A stretch of DNA of 35,286 nt from Peptococcaceae bacterium UBA5356 (GCA_002407935.1 DHPU01000084.1:1-35286), one strand, 5' to 3'; positions 1 to 8,348 are shown, counted from the first letter of the stretch. Notes: generated by a model from the sequence alone, not told the origin. Made by a program: numbers and translations.

Positions 1-3000
1 GCCGCGATCTGACCGGTTGCGGTATAGGTAATGGTTTTTATTCCGCTTACGGCATTTTTGGTGGAGGTCAGTCTGTCTCTGTTGTCATAGGCGTAGGTGG
101 TAACTTTTCCTTGGGCATCTGTATGTTTAATGAGGTTGCCGTTTGGATCGTAGGCATTTTGTTCGGTGGTTCCGTCGGCTTTAGTAATTTTGGTAATTTG
201 GCCGTTGAGATTGTACTCGTATTTGGTCACGGCTCCTCTGGCGTCTTTGACGGAGGTTACCAGACCAAGTTTGTTATATTGGTAAGTGGTTTGAGCGCCG
301 AGGGCATCTTGGATGCCGGTAAGTTGTCCGGCGGCATCATAGTTGTATTCGGTAGTTCCGTTGAGGGCATCGATTATTTTCCGGAGCTTGCCATCATACC
401 GGTATTCGTATTTTGTTACGGCGTTCTGGGCATTGGCAGCCTGAATAAGTCTGTTGAGGGCGTCATAGGTATAGCGGCTGTTGTTGCCGTTCGGGTCTGT
501 TTCTTGGGTGAGATTGCCGTTGGGATCATGTTCGTAGGTGGTGAGGTTGTTGGCCGGGTCGGTAACGGATTGCAGTTGGTTTGCGGCATTATATTTATAT
601 TTGGTTGTGTTGCCGTCGGGCAGGGTGATTTTGCTAAGGTTCCACATGTTGTCGTATTCATATTTGGTTACACCGCCGACAGCATCAATTTTAGCAATCA
701 GTTTCCCCATGCCGTTATATTGGTATTTGGTCGGCCGGCCCTCTTCATCAGTTTCTTGGGTTAAAAGACCTCTGGGGTCATAGGCGGAGGTTATGACAGT
801 TCGGTCAGGGTTGGTTACTTTTTTTATTTTTCCGCCGGGGGTGTATTGGAATTCAATTTTATTGCCTGCAGGCTTGGTAATGCCGATAATTCTGTTGAGG
901 TTGTCGTATTTATTCTGTGTTTTGTTGCCTAAGGGATCGCTGATGGTGATGATGTTCCCTCTGGCATCATATTCAAGGGTAGAAGAAGTCCCATCGGGAA
1001 GGGTCACTTGAACGGGGAGTCCTTTGTCGTTATAGGTCATTTTCGTTATTCTGCCCAGGGGATCTTGGGCAGAGAGCAAATTGCCCTTGGCATCATATTG
1101 ATATGTGTAGGTACTGCCATCCGGATTTTGGAGGGAAGTGAGCAGGTTGTTTTGGTCATAGATATACTCTGTGACTGAGCCTAAAGGATTAGTTTCTTTG
1201 GTGATATTGCCGTTTCGGTCATATTCGTAGTGGTAGGTATTCCCGTTTTGGTCGGTAAATGAGGTTATTTGGTTGTTGTCATTGAAAACTAATTTTTCGG
1301 TACCGTTGATGTATACTCTTTCGTATATTCGGTAGTCTTGGTCATATTTGTAGATGATTTGGCTGCCGTTACTCTGGGTAAGGGTGGTTGTCAGGTTGGT
1401 GTCGTCATAAGCCAATCCGTTTGTTACTCCATCGGCCATGGTTTGCTCGGTGGTACGGCCTTTGTCATCGTATAGGTTGGTAATGGTCACATTGTTTAGG
1501 GGGTCGATTAGTTTGGTGAGTCTGTCCCGGGTATCGTATTGATAGGTGTATGTATTTCCTTCTACATCTTTAACACTGGTCAATTTTCCGTCGGTATAGC
1601 CGTATTGGACGGTTCTGCCGGCTGAATCGGTTATTTTAGCAAGGTGGTTTCCGTTATGCTCGAATTCTAGAAAGCCGCACTTGTTTTGGATTTTGGTGAT
1701 TTTCCCCTCTTGATAAGTCATTTCCGTGCGGTTGCCTTTTAGATCCTCAAGAGCGGTTAGGTTGCCTTCGGAGGAGAAATAGTAGGCGGTTTTGTCTTTT
1801 CGAGTCAGTTTATATTCGCCGTTTTTCAGGCTTTCGAGTTTGCCATATTTTCCGGGCATTGCGGTATAGGTGCCATCTTCCTTGAGGGTAAAGTCCTCTA
1901 AATGCCCATCATCAAAGGTAATTTTTATTTGTTCGCCGACTTTGGTCAGTTTATATTCATAGTTGTGATGCCAGTTAAGTCCGAGGATCCCTTGCCAGTT
2001 ATCCATGGTGTTATAGAAGCGGGTAAAGGACAGGGGATTATAGCCGTCGATGGTGATATCGGTATTGCTTTTGATAAAGTTGCCGGTTGCGGCATTGACG
2101 GGGTCTTGGACAAACCAAGTTGTGCCGTTTTCCAAGCCTTCCAAGCCGGCTTTGTATTTCATTTGGTCGGAGGCTTTTAGCGGAGGAATTTGAATATTTC
2201 TGGTAATCGTTTTGCTTTCGGTATTATCGGCACTTACGATAAGGGAATAGGTAAGGGTTCTGGCTTGTTCGGAAGGGTTGTCAATGAATACTTGGCAGGA
2301 AACTTGGGTTTCTTTGCCGGGCGCAATATCTCCCAAGTTGGTTTCGGGTTGTCCTCCTACGACGGATAAGCCTTCCGGCAGGAGAATTTTTACTTTTACC
2401 TTTTGGGCAACAGCATTTCCGATGTTCATGATGTAGGCGGTAACGGTAAAGGGGTTAGGAACATAGCTGTTGTCTTTCGCTTCAACACTGCCGGCTCCTG
2501 TTAAGCTCACGATTAACGGAGGACGTAAGTCTTGGGTAAATTCGCTCAGTCCGTAGTTTGTGAGGTATTCCCGTGTCTCACCGGCTTTAATGGTTTGGGG
2601 TTCCCAAATAATACTGACGGCGCTGTCCCCATTGTCGGAAGCCGGATCGACGGTATATCCCCATGATTGGTCATATACGTTGTACCAGTTCGTAAATTGT
2701 ACTTTATCCGGTTTATTCTCGGTCATGCTTAATAAGGTTCCTTGGGAGATGACACTGGGATTAGTCAGGCTGTCAAAAGCCTGCCAGTATTCCGGAATAT
2801 TCTCTCCCGCTAATTCCAGTTCTTTGGTTACGGCGCCAACGCCTGGAATTCGGAAAGGAGCACGGTCATTATTCCCCAGCATGGTGTCAAACATAATTCT
2901 TAAGCCGAGGTTATGCTTGGAGGCGCCATTATTGGTAACGAGATATTTTACTTGGACGGTATCTTCTCTTTGGGTAGCATTATTTTTTACGATGGATAAA

Positions 3001-3698
3001 ACCTGCTTTATTGTAAGGTCGCCAATAGCAGCTTCAGATGTGCAGGTGTTGTTTTCTTCATCAAAGACAGGCTGCGAAGCTGCCGTATATGGATAGCTTG
3101 TCCCGTCAATTCTGATGGTTGTATAAGACGTCCACGGATTGGGATGTCCATATAGCATCTTTTTATGGTCGTCAGTAGGATTATCCGGATTCCCCCCGGT
3201 GGTTCCCATGGTAAATTTTCCGTCATCGGCAACCGCACATTCCAGAAAATCGTTACTCATTTTGTTGCCGGAAACACTCATCATTCTTAGTAATCCGGTT
3301 TGCTTCGTTTGAGGAGCAAGGTTCTGCTTCCATCTTTGGTATTCTTCTTCGTTATTTGGAGGTTCCGGTGTATCTGTTATGGGGTCGTTGTTATTGCTTT
3401 CGGTATTGCTTTCGGTATTGCTTTCGGTATGTGCATTGGTATCGGCGGCAGTATCGGTGCCTGTCTCGGTGCCCATAGTACTGTCCCCTGTCTGTGGAGC
3501 TTCACAGACATTGTCCGGTACATTATGAGCACTATCCTCTTGTGGACTATCTATTCTTTCTTCCGAATTACCCGCTAATGTTGTACCAAGTGTTGTGTCA
3601 GGTACGTTTACTTGAACCGCAAAGGCACAGTTTGTACATAGAAATGTCATTAATAACAGTATTACCGTGATTTTTTGGAATTTTTCCCTTCTCCTCAT
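1..3698 (-). CDS. Secreted RHS/YD-repeat protein, C-terminus cut off by window edge
   Basis: One open frame runs from an ATG at 3698, with a GGGGAGG ribosome binding site 10 nt upstream, to the window edge. It gives 1232 residues with no stop. Residues 1-27 look like a Sec signal peptide (basic start, hydrophobic core, AFA cleavage site). Residues about 28-95 are acidic and Thr/Ser/Asn-rich. Residues about 391-500 form a CARDB-like beta-sandwich region. A DPVNAATGNF motif near residue 530 marks the RHS entry (DUF6531-like) region. From about residue 625 I count roughly 28 YD repeats of 20-21 residues with the pattern Y-x-Y-D-x-x-G-N-L. In this family the repeats build a hollow shell around a variable C-terminal effector, often a toxin (WapA or Rhs type). 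That part is missing here, so toxin or adhesin function is only inferred. It lies outside the conserved sporulation block. Confidence 0.88.
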   Translation of the reverse strand, partial: MRRREKFQKITVILLLMTFLCTNCAFAVQVNVPDTTLGTTLAGNSEERIDSPQEDSAHNVPDNVCEAPQTGDSTMGTETGTDTAADTNAHTESNTESNTESNNNDPITDTPEPPNNEEEYQRWKQNLAPQTKQTGLLRMMSVSGNKMSNDFLECAVADDGKFTMGTTGGNPDNPTDDHKKMLYGHPNPWTSYTTIRIDGTSYPYTAASQPVFDEENNTCTSEAAIGDLTIKQVLSIVKNNATQREDTVQVKYLVTNNGASKHNLGLRIMFDTMLGNNDRAPFRIPGVGAVTKELELAGENIPEYWQAFDSLTNPSVISQGTLLSMTENKPDKVQFTNWYNVYDQSWGYTVDPASDNGDSAVSIIWEPQTIKAGETREYLTNYGLSEFTQDLRPPLIVSLTGAGSVEAKDNSYVPNPFTVTAYIMNIGNAVAQKVKVKILLPEGLSVVGGQPETNLGDIAPGKETQVSCQVFIDNPSEQARTLTYSLIVSADNTESKTITRNIQIPPLKASDQMKYKAGLEGLENGTTWFVQDPVNAATGNFIKSNTDITIDGYNPLSFTRFYNTMDNWQGILGLNWHHNYEYKLTKVGEQIKITFDDGHLEDFTLKEDGTYTAMPGKYGKLESLKNGEYKLTRKDKTAYYFSSEGNLTALEDLKGNRTEMTYQEGKITKIQNKCGFLEFEHNGNHLAKITDSAGRTVQYGYTDGKLTSVKDVEGNTYTYQYDTRDRLTKLIDPLNNVTITNLYDDKGRTTEQTMADGVTNGLAYDDTNLTTTLTQSNGSQIIYKYDQDYRIYERVYINGTEKLVFNDNNQITSFTDQNGNTYHYEYDRNGNITKETNPLGSVTEYIYDQNNLLTSLQNPDGSTYTYQYDAKGNLLSAQDPLGRITKMTYNDKGLPVQVTLPDGTSSTLEYDARGNIITISDPLGNKTQNKYDNLNRIIGITKPAGNKIEFQYTPGGKIKKVTNPDRTVITSAYDPRGLLTQETDEEGRPTKYQYNGMGKLIAKIDAVGGVTKYEYDNMWNLSKITLPDGNTTKYKYNAANQLQSVTDPANNLTTYEHDPNGNLTQETDPNGNNSRYTYDALNRLIQAANAQNAVTKYEYRYDGKLRKIIDALNGTTEYNYDAAGQLTGIQDALGAQTTYQYNKLGLVTSVKDARGAVTKYEYNLNGQITKITKADGTTEQNAYDPNGNLIKHTDAQGKVTTYAYDNRDRLTSTKNAVSGIKTITYTATGQIA
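3393..3428. repeat. 12-nt tandem repeat, three copies, in the RHS gene
   Basis: The 12-mer attgctttcggt occurs three times in a row without change. It encodes Ser-Asn-Thr-Glu repeats in the acidic N-terminal linker of the RHS protein. Such a repeat could change copy number by slippage while keeping the frame. Confidence 0.8.
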
Positions 3699-3990
3699 TT
3701 GTAAAATACCTCCCCGCTTTTTTCTTGTATTTTTTATATCATTTTACAATTTTAATCATATTTCTTGATTAGTATCTAAAAATTCGTTCTTTATTTCACC
3801 TCATTTCACCTTAAAAAAGTTAATAAAACATAAAGCCGCAGCGTTATTAAGTATATTGTATTATATGAATATATAGGTATTTACATCAATTTCCATATTT
3901 TCTTCCATTATACCCGAGCCTTTTTAAATTACAATACAAAATATTACAAAACGGCAAACTTTTTTTACCTTTTTTTCGACAAAAAACAGC
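3699..3990. other. AT-rich region upstream of the RHS gene
   Basis: This is a very AT-rich stretch with no credible open frame. It must hold the RHS promoter, but I could not pick a convincing -35/-10 pair among the many AT-only hexamers. The RHS ribosome binding site is at its low-coordinate end. Two terminator hairpins isolate it from yabR. Confidence 0.5.
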
Positions 3991-4036
3991 AAAAAAGAGA
4001 GGCCGCTTCGCAATTCTCCCTTGCAAAGCGGCCTCT
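3991..4036 (-). terminator. Strong hairpin, probable second terminator after yabR
   Basis: The arms 3998-4008 and 4026-4036 are a perfect 11-bp inverted repeat (agaggccgctt / aagcggcctct). The stem continues with 4 more pairs after one mismatch and closes on a 7-nt loop. On the minus strand it is followed by six T (3996-3991). This fits a Rho-independent terminator for leftward transcription, in tandem with the one at 4071-4096. Confidence 0.75.
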
Positions 4037-4070
4037 AAACATTCTGCTCCGTTATTAGTTTAAAAAACTT

Positions 4071-4096
4071 AAAAAAGCACTCCCGTAGAAGTGCTT
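4071..4096 (-). terminator. Rho-independent terminator after yabR
   Basis: The arms are 4075-4081 and 4090-4096 (aagcact / agtgctt) with an 8-nt loop. On the minus strand a run of T follows. It lies 30 nt past the yabR stop codon. Confidence 0.78.
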
Positions 4097-4125
4097 CTGT
4101 AAATTACTTACTAATTATTCCATAT

Positions 4126-4560
4126 CTAATATCGACTGGAACCTCTGCCCCCTCTCTTAGCATCGGTACTTTTTCGGAATTCCAACTGTTTTTCATCACT
4201 TTCTTTTAAAAATTTAGCCAGTCTATCCTCAAAAGATTCAATGTTAACTCTGCCGTTAACTCTACCGTTGACTCTACCACCTTTGGGTCTTTCCCTGTGG
4301 AAATTACCAGGCCTACTCGTTTCCGTTTGCATTGCTTGTTTAATCGAAAGCCCTATTTTCCCTGTTGCATCAACATTAATAACCTTTACCTTAATTTTAT
4401 CTTTTTCCTTTAAATAATCTTTGACATCTTTTACATAGGTATCGGCTACCTCGGAAATATGAACCAAGCCTGTTACACCACCGGGCAATTCTACAAAAGC
4501 GCCAAAATTTGTAATACCGGTTACTACTCCCTCAATTATTGTCCCCACAGATACTGACAT
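4126..4560 (-). CDS. yabR: S1-domain RNA-binding protein YabR
   Basis: This 144-residue protein has an S1 RNA-binding fold at residues 1-72, with the typical start VGTIIEGVVTGITNFGAFV and the motif GLVHISEVA. A basic Arg/Gly-rich tail follows (residues about 82-144), including three VNGR repeats. YabR and general stress protein 13 relatives have this size and associate with RNA or ribosomes; the exact role is not settled. It sits directly after divIC, as in B. subtilis. The ATG start gives the conserved S1 beginning, although the G-rich stretch upstream is about 12 nt away, further than usual. It ends the leftward block and is followed by two terminators. Confidence 0.9.
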   Translation of the reverse strand: MSVSVGTIIEGVVTGITNFGAFVELPGGVTGLVHISEVADTYVKDVKDYLKEKDKIKVKVINVDATGKIGLSIKQAMQTETSRPGNFHRERPKGGRVNGRVNGRVNIESFEDRLAKFLKESDEKQLEFRKSTDAKRGGRGSSRY

Positions 4561-4690
4561 TTGAAAAATTTTCCCCCCATAAACAAATAAATATATGCAT
4601 TGAAATTATATCCTAAAAATTCACTCAGTGTCAACTACTTTATACCATCAAGCTAGAATTTTCGTCATTTTCGTCACTTTCATCTTTTTA

Positions 4691-5038
4691 CTACTTCGGC
4701 TTAGGTGCTTTTTCCTCCGGCACGGCAGGAACAACTAGAATTTCCCCTGGTTTTACAAAGCCTAAGCTCTCACGAGCCAATTTTTCAATAACTTCTGGAT
4801 CCTGCAAAGAATCACGTTCATTCTCCAGTTTTTTCTGCTGCTGTAATAAAAGCTCCTTTTGTAAATTCAACTCATTAATATTCAATTTTACCTGCCAAAT
4901 CTGATACCCATTCATCAAAAACAGAAAAAGAAGATAAACTCCCACAGCAGCAAAAAAGGCTTTTGCGTACCGCGGTATTTTTCTTTTTCTACGTCTGGAA
5001 GGCTTATAGGCAGCTTGATATTTAATCTCACGGGGCAA
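4691..5038 (-). CDS. divIC: Cell division protein DivIC/FtsB family
   Basis: This 115-residue bitopic protein has a basic cytoplasmic head (residues 1-26, RRRKRK), one membrane helix (about 28-46) and a Leu/Gln/Lys-rich coiled coil (about 50-88). A short extracellular tail carries a conserved LARESLGFVKPGE motif. DivIC pairs with FtsL and DivIB in the divisome and is used in vegetative and sporulation septation. The start is TTG, with ggaag and tggag ribosome-binding motifs just upstream. It follows yabP-yabQ and precedes yabR, the order known from Bacillus. Confidence 0.92.
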   Translation of the reverse strand: MPREIKYQAAYKPSRRRKRKIPRYAKAFFAAVGVYLLFLFLMNGYQIWQVKLNINELNLQKELLLQQQKKLENERDSLQDPEVIEKLARESLGFVKPGEILVVPAVPEEKAPKPK

Positions 5039-5114
5039 TTTGCTCCACTTCCCCTATCTCTTAATTTACACTATACTAATAAAAACTTCTACACTGCCTT
5101 AAAAACTCCTCCTT

Positions 5115-5399
5115 TCACCAAAAAGACTTAACTAACCTTTTGATCAGAAAATATACACCTACGCCCATGCTCATCGCTAAAAAAACATAAAACCTCACTT
5201 CGCCCCAAGTAATAAGCACTAAAAAAGCAACTGTAAAACCGGTTAACAAAAACCAAAAGGCGATATCACCCAGGCTTGTGCCCCAATGACTAGGTCGCCA
5301 GATTCGCCTAAGCATACGGTAAAAGTCAAAAATTAGCCCTCCCAAAATTCCCCATGTGACCACAAGAGAAAAAACGATTACCTGGTCAAGCACAGGCAT
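5115..5399 (-). CDS. yabQ: Spore cortex protein YabQ
   Basis: This 94-residue membrane protein has three hydrophobic segments (about 5-25, 42-63 and 68-87) and the YabQ-family motif FDFYRMLRR after the first helix. In B. subtilis YabQ is made in the mother cell under sigma-E and is needed for cortex formation. The protein here covers the family domain but lacks the long tail of the Bacillus protein. The ATG has a GGGGTGG ribosome binding site 7 nt upstream. It follows yabP by 21 nt, so the two are almost certainly co-transcribed. Confidence 0.88.
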   Translation of the reverse strand: MPVLDQVIVFSLVVTWGILGGLIFDFYRMLRRIWRPSHWGTSLGDIAFWFLLTGFTVAFLVLITWGEVRFYVFLAMSMGVGVYFLIKRLVKSFW

Positions 5400-5420
5400 G
5401 ATGATGCCACCCCGTCTCTT

Positions 5421-5708
5421 TTACTTAAAAAGCCTAGCTAATATTCCTTGGCCTGTTGCCCTAATTTTAGCCTGTTTATCTTCAACATACTGGAATCCAT
5501 TAAAGATTCCCTCTATTGTCAATTGCCCTTCCTCCAAATTCAACTGCGTAATATGCAATCCTTCACCCTTAACCACCAATGGCCCTAACTTGCTAGAGGC
5601 TATTACCTGTTTTTCATCAAAGCTTTCTACTTCCGTAATCCCATTTAACTTTATTTTTTCTCTATTACTTAAAACCAATTGGTAAAGAGGAGTAATCTTA
5701 TTATCCAT
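5421..5708 (-). CDS. yabP: Sporulation protein YabP
   Basis: This 95-residue soluble protein belongs to the YabP/YqfC family: a short beta-rich domain with the core KLNGITEVESFDEKQVIA and a GEGLHITQLNLEEGQL segment. It has no signal peptide or membrane helix. YabP is a mother-cell sporulation protein whose gene neighbours yabQ in most endospore formers. The ATG follows a GGGGGAG site. A sigma-E-type promoter at 5741-5769 is placed to start yabP-yabQ-divIC transcription. Confidence 0.9.
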   Translation of the reverse strand: MDNKITPLYQLVLSNREKIKLNGITEVESFDEKQVIASSKLGPLVVKGEGLHITQLNLEEGQLTIEGIFNGFQYVEDKQAKIRATGQGILARLFK

Positions 5709-5740
5709 ATTGCTCTCCCCCTTAATCTCCTTTTTAAATA

Positions 5741-5769
5741 ATCTTATGCACTATCTACCATAAATATTC
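5741..5769 (-). promoter_or_regulatory. Sigma-E-type promoter for yabP-yabQ-divIC
   Basis: On the minus strand GAATATT (5769-5763) is followed after 14 nt by CATAAGAT (5748-5741). The known sigma-E pattern is KMATATT, 14-15 nt, CATACAnT, so the -35 is perfect and the -10 matches at five of seven fixed positions. yabP and yabQ are sigma-E genes in B. subtilis, which supports the call. The -35 lies directly against the stop codon of the upstream gene. Confidence 0.65.
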
Positions 5770-6432
5770 TCATTCTTCACTTTCTAAATTAAATTCCTGA
5801 TAAACCTGACCGTCCTTCCCTTTTTTGGCCACAATTTTTTCGTAATCCTCCACTGTCCCTCTCTCCTCATCAGCATGAATATACATATCCTCATATTCAC
5901 TTATACTGCCTATATCACTCGGAGAATTACTAGTTCCATACCTAGCTACTGCTTGCCAGGCATCTTCCCCATCAAAAGCATTATTCTCTATATCACCATG
6001 GTAATCTTGAACTCCACCAAAAGGCAGTTCGATTATCCCCTCTTCTACCGGACGGTCTGACCATTCCAGATCCTCATTTTCCTTTTTACAATCCTGACAA
6101 AACGTCGTATAAGGAATGGTCTCTAACCTTTCCGCACTGATTTTACCGCCACAAATTTCACAAGTACCGTACATTCCTTCACTTATCGCCTGCAAAGCAT
6201 CTTCAATCATCGCCAGTCTGTCTTCGATAAAAAGAACCAATCCTAAATCTTTTCCCCTTTCAAAAGTCACATCTCCTAAATCGGCCGGATGATTATCATA
6301 AAGAGAAAGCTCTGCCACCGAACTACCTTGTGGTGTCCTTAACCCCTCCCTAATCCGCTCCGCTCTCTTTAGCTCTTCGTCTTTTAATTTTTCTAACCGT
6401 TCTTGGGCTTGCTTTAACCGTTGCTTGTCCAT
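5770..6432 (-). CDS. DksA/TraR-type zinc-finger protein, YteA-like
   Basis: This 220-residue protein starts with a charged coiled coil (about 1-35) and carries a four-cysteine zinc knuckle at about 113-137 (CEICGGKIS then CQDCKKE). It ends in a long acidic tail rich in Asp, Glu and Tyr. The arrangement matches the YteA/YocK family of Firmicutes TraR/DksA-like proteins, several of which are linked to sporulation. The molecular role is not established; RNA polymerase binding as in DksA is a family-level guess. An ATG with a GAGGTGA ribosome binding site fixes the start. It is followed by the yabP promoter. Confidence 0.82.
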   Translation of the reverse strand: MDKQRLKQAQERLEKLKDEELKRAERIREGLRTPQGSSVAELSLYDNHPADLGDVTFERGKDLGLVLFIEDRLAMIEDALQAISEGMYGTCEICGGKISAERLETIPYTTFCQDCKKENEDLEWSDRPVEEGIIELPFGGVQDYHGDIENNAFDGEDAWQAVARYGTSNSPSDIGSISEYEDMYIHADEERGTVEDYEKIVAKKGKDGQVYQEFNLESEE

Positions 6433-6471
6433 TATTTAATCACCTCATTGTTATTCTAGCCATTTTGACCA

Positions 6472-7410
6472 TTACCGCCATTCTTGAACTATCTGAATAT
6501 CTTTGAAAAAATAACTGATAATTTCTTCCGGTGATTTTCCTTGTTCAGCTAATGCTTTGGCTCCCCACTGACTCATCCCCACTCCATGTCCAAACCCTTT
6601 CCCGGCCATAATTAATTTATCGCCCTTAATTGTTAATTTAGTTAACAAAGTAGAACGCATTTTTTCACTTCCCAGTGCTAAACGTAACGCAGGCGCACTC
6701 ACGGTAGCATTGCCGATTTTCATGGTCATCGCCCGTCCCGAGGGCCCTCTCTTCACAACTTTTACCCCGCTAATTTTGCCCGGATCCTGCCCTGTAGCCT
6801 TTTGCACACTTTCCCGTACACTACTCAACGGGAATTCTGCTCTCCACCCTTTGTTTTCCGCTGTTGTAATCGCCGATCCCGGATCTTTAACACTTTGTAC
6901 ATAGGGACTAGGTTCTTTGGTATAAGCTAGCCCTTCTTCTGCCGAAGCAGCAGTCAAGCCACCCCCATCCGCAAAAAACCAAGCCTTAATAAATCGGCCC
7001 TGATATTTTACTACTTTTCCCCGCGTCTTAGCCACAGCCTTAATCACGTTATCATTAATCCGTTTAGGGTCATAGGCCTGGAACTCTTCTACCTTAGTAG
7101 AAGCATCCGTTCCTCTAGCCGGCACCCCCCCTGATGTTTTAATTCTTTCCAGCGTAAAAGTTCGGGCCAGAATAGCTTGTGCCGCCAGCGCATTCAAAGA
7201 CCAAGTAGGTTCCATTTCAGCAGCTACTACCCCTTGCAGATACTCCTCCAGCTTAATCTGTTTTTTTTCACCCGTCTCCGCAATATACAAAGAAATTGTC
7301 GGTTCCTGCGTAACCTGCTTATCCAAAGGACGACGCTGTTGCTCGTTACACCCTAGACTTCCCATCACCAAACATACGATAATCACCAAAATACAAAAAA
7401 AATAGCGCAT
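6472..7410 (-). CDS. SpoIID/LytB-domain lipoprotein
   Basis: The ATG at 7410 is chosen because a GGGAGGG ribosome binding site lies 9 nt upstream; the longer frame (GTG at 7434) would include that site. The product is 312 residues. It has a lipoprotein signal peptide with Cys21 in a GSLGC lipobox, then a SpoIID domain over most of its length. Visible motifs are LQGVVAAEMEPTWSLNALAA, with the Glu that is catalytic in SpoIID, and the C-terminal GKGFGHGVGMSQWGAKALAE. SpoIID is a lytic transglycosylase acting on denuded glycan strands in engulfment. This gene sits between yabO and the YteA-like gene rather than in the usual spoIID locus, so it may be a paralogue. Confidence 0.87.
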   Translation of the reverse strand: MRYFFCILVIIVCLVMGSLGCNEQQRRPLDKQVTQEPTISLYIAETGEKKQIKLEEYLQGVVAAEMEPTWSLNALAAQAILARTFTLERIKTSGGVPARGTDASTKVEEFQAYDPKRINDNVIKAVAKTRGKVVKYQGRFIKAWFFADGGGLTAASAEEGLAYTKEPSPYVQSVKDPGSAITTAENKGWRAEFPLSSVRESVQKATGQDPGKISGVKVVKRGPSGRAMTMKIGNATVSAPALRLALGSEKMRSTLLTKLTIKGDKLIMAGKGFGHGVGMSQWGAKALAEQGKSPEEIISYFFKDIQIVQEWR

Positions 7411-7484
7411 AAATAAAACCCTCCCAGTTAGCACTTTTAACTAATTTTAGTTTGGCTTCCTGAAGGGTTTCTATGAATGGCAAA

Positions 7485-7727
7485 TTATTCTATCGCCTTA
7501 TATAAATCAGCGGCTTCTTCTGCCCGTACACTTTCTTTAATCAGCAATATTTCCACCTTGATTTGCCGGGAACCAAAACCTATTTCCAAAACATCCCCGA
7601 CCTTTACTTCAGAACCGGGCTTAGCAACTCTGCCATTAAGAGTCACTCTCCCCGCATCTGTAACCTCTTTCGCCAGAGTGCGTCTTTTAATCAATCGTGA
7701 TACTTTTAAAAACTTATCTAACCTCAT
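7485..7727 (-). CDS. yabO: S4-domain RNA-binding protein YabO (RqcP)
   Basis: This 80-residue protein is almost entirely one S4 RNA-binding domain: MRLDKFLKVSRLIKRRT at the start, then GRVTLNGRVAKPGSEVKVGD. YabO/RqcP works with RqcH in ribosome quality control, helping the P-site tRNA during poly-alanine tailing of stalled 50S products. The ATG at 7727 has a GAGGG site 9 nt upstream; a longer frame from 7799 would run through a terminator hairpin and is rejected. In B. subtilis yabO sits between yabN and yabP, as here apart from the inserted genes. Confidence 0.92.
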   Translation of the reverse strand: MRLDKFLKVSRLIKRRTLAKEVTDAGRVTLNGRVAKPGSEVKVGDVLEIGFGSRQIKVEILLIKESVRAEEAADLYKAIE

Positions 7728-7781
7728 ATAAACAATCCCTCTCTTGAAAATTATGTTTTTTGTGACCCTTTCTAAAATAGT

Positions 7782-7820
7782 AAAAAAAATCAGGTTCATT
7801 AAAGAACCTGATTTTTTTTT
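7782..7820. terminator. Bidirectional terminator between hup and yabO
   Basis: The arms 7788-7797 and 7804-7813 (aatcaggttc / gaacctgatt) form a perfect 10-bp stem with a 6-nt loop. A-tracts lie on one side (7782-7789) and T-tracts on the other (7812-7820), so it can stop transcription in both directions. Its main job here is to end the hup transcript on the minus strand. It would leave yabO dependent on read-through or a promoter in the 55 nt before its start. Confidence 0.85.
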
Positions 7821-7867
7821 AAAGCATTGAAGAACACACTATGTACGTACATAAGTCCAAAACTTAT

Positions 7868-8143
7868 TTACTCAGCAACTGCATCCTTCAAAGCTTTTCC
7901 CGGCTTAAATGCAGGTACTCTAGCAGCGGGGATTTTGATTTCTTCACCGGTTAAAGGATTACGTCCCGTGCGAGCAGCCCTGTTCCGTACTTCAAAAGTA
8001 CCAAAACCAACAAGTTGCACTTTGTCTCCGGTAGCCAAAGCTGCTTCGATGCTGCCCAAAACTGCAGACAAGGCCTTCTCCGCATCTTTTTTTGTCATTT
8101 CGGCTTTTTCTGCTACCGCACTTACTAACTCAGTTTTATTCAA
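7868..8143 (-). CDS. hup: DNA-binding protein HU
   Basis: This 91-residue protein shows the full HU/IHF signature: NKTELVSAVAEKAEMTKKDA at the start, VQLVGFGTFEVRNRAARTGR in the beta arm and IPAARVPAFKPGKALKDAV at the end. HU is a homodimeric nucleoid protein that bends DNA. The start is a TTG at 8143 with GGGAGG 7 nt upstream, which gives the normal family length (92 in B. subtilis). The longer ATG frame adds an unrelated N-terminus. Its insertion between mazG and yabO is common in Clostridia. Confidence 0.95.
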   Translation of the reverse strand: MNKTELVSAVAEKAEMTKKDAEKALSAVLGSIEAALATGDKVQLVGFGTFEVRNRAARTGRNPLTGEEIKIPAARVPAFKPGKALKDAVAE

Positions 8144-8246
8144 GATTATCCCTCCCAATATATATTTATATATTATCCATTTCTTAGATTCGCTAAACTT
8201 TTCCAAAATCCTTCTTATCTCTTAAAGTTTTTCTAAATAAACATAG

Positions 8247-8348
8247 CTATAGCCCTTTTCTCTTGGCTTTTTCCCAAATAACGTCAGTAGAGACTGGATC
8301 TGGCTGCTTCCCTCCTGCCCTTTTGATAGTAATTCGTCTTCCGGATAA
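8247..8348 (-). pseudogene. Possible remnant of the MazG C-terminal end
   Basis: A 33-codon stopless stretch, in a different frame from mazG and just after its stop, reads as basic, protein-like sequence ending in STDVIWEKAKRKGL. In full-length MazG proteins the last residues have the form L-x-x-M-D-x-x-W-E-x-A-K, which this resembles. There is no start codon or usable ribosome binding site. I read it as the leftover end of a MazG C-terminal domain lost by deletion and frameshift. It could instead be chance coding-like sequence. Confidence 0.4.

Noticed and set aside
111..764. A 217-codon plus-strand frame and several other frames inside 1-3700
   Set aside because: They are shadows of the RHS gene on the other strand; the low-complexity hydrophobic reading reflects the YD repeats read in reverse.
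5356..5685. 109-codon plus-strand frame
   Set aside because: It overlaps yabQ and yabP on the other strand and has no ribosome binding site or recognisable domain.
7728..7799. N-terminal extension of the S4-domain protein
   Set aside because: It runs through the hup terminator hairpin, and the ATG at 7727 has its own ribosome binding site.
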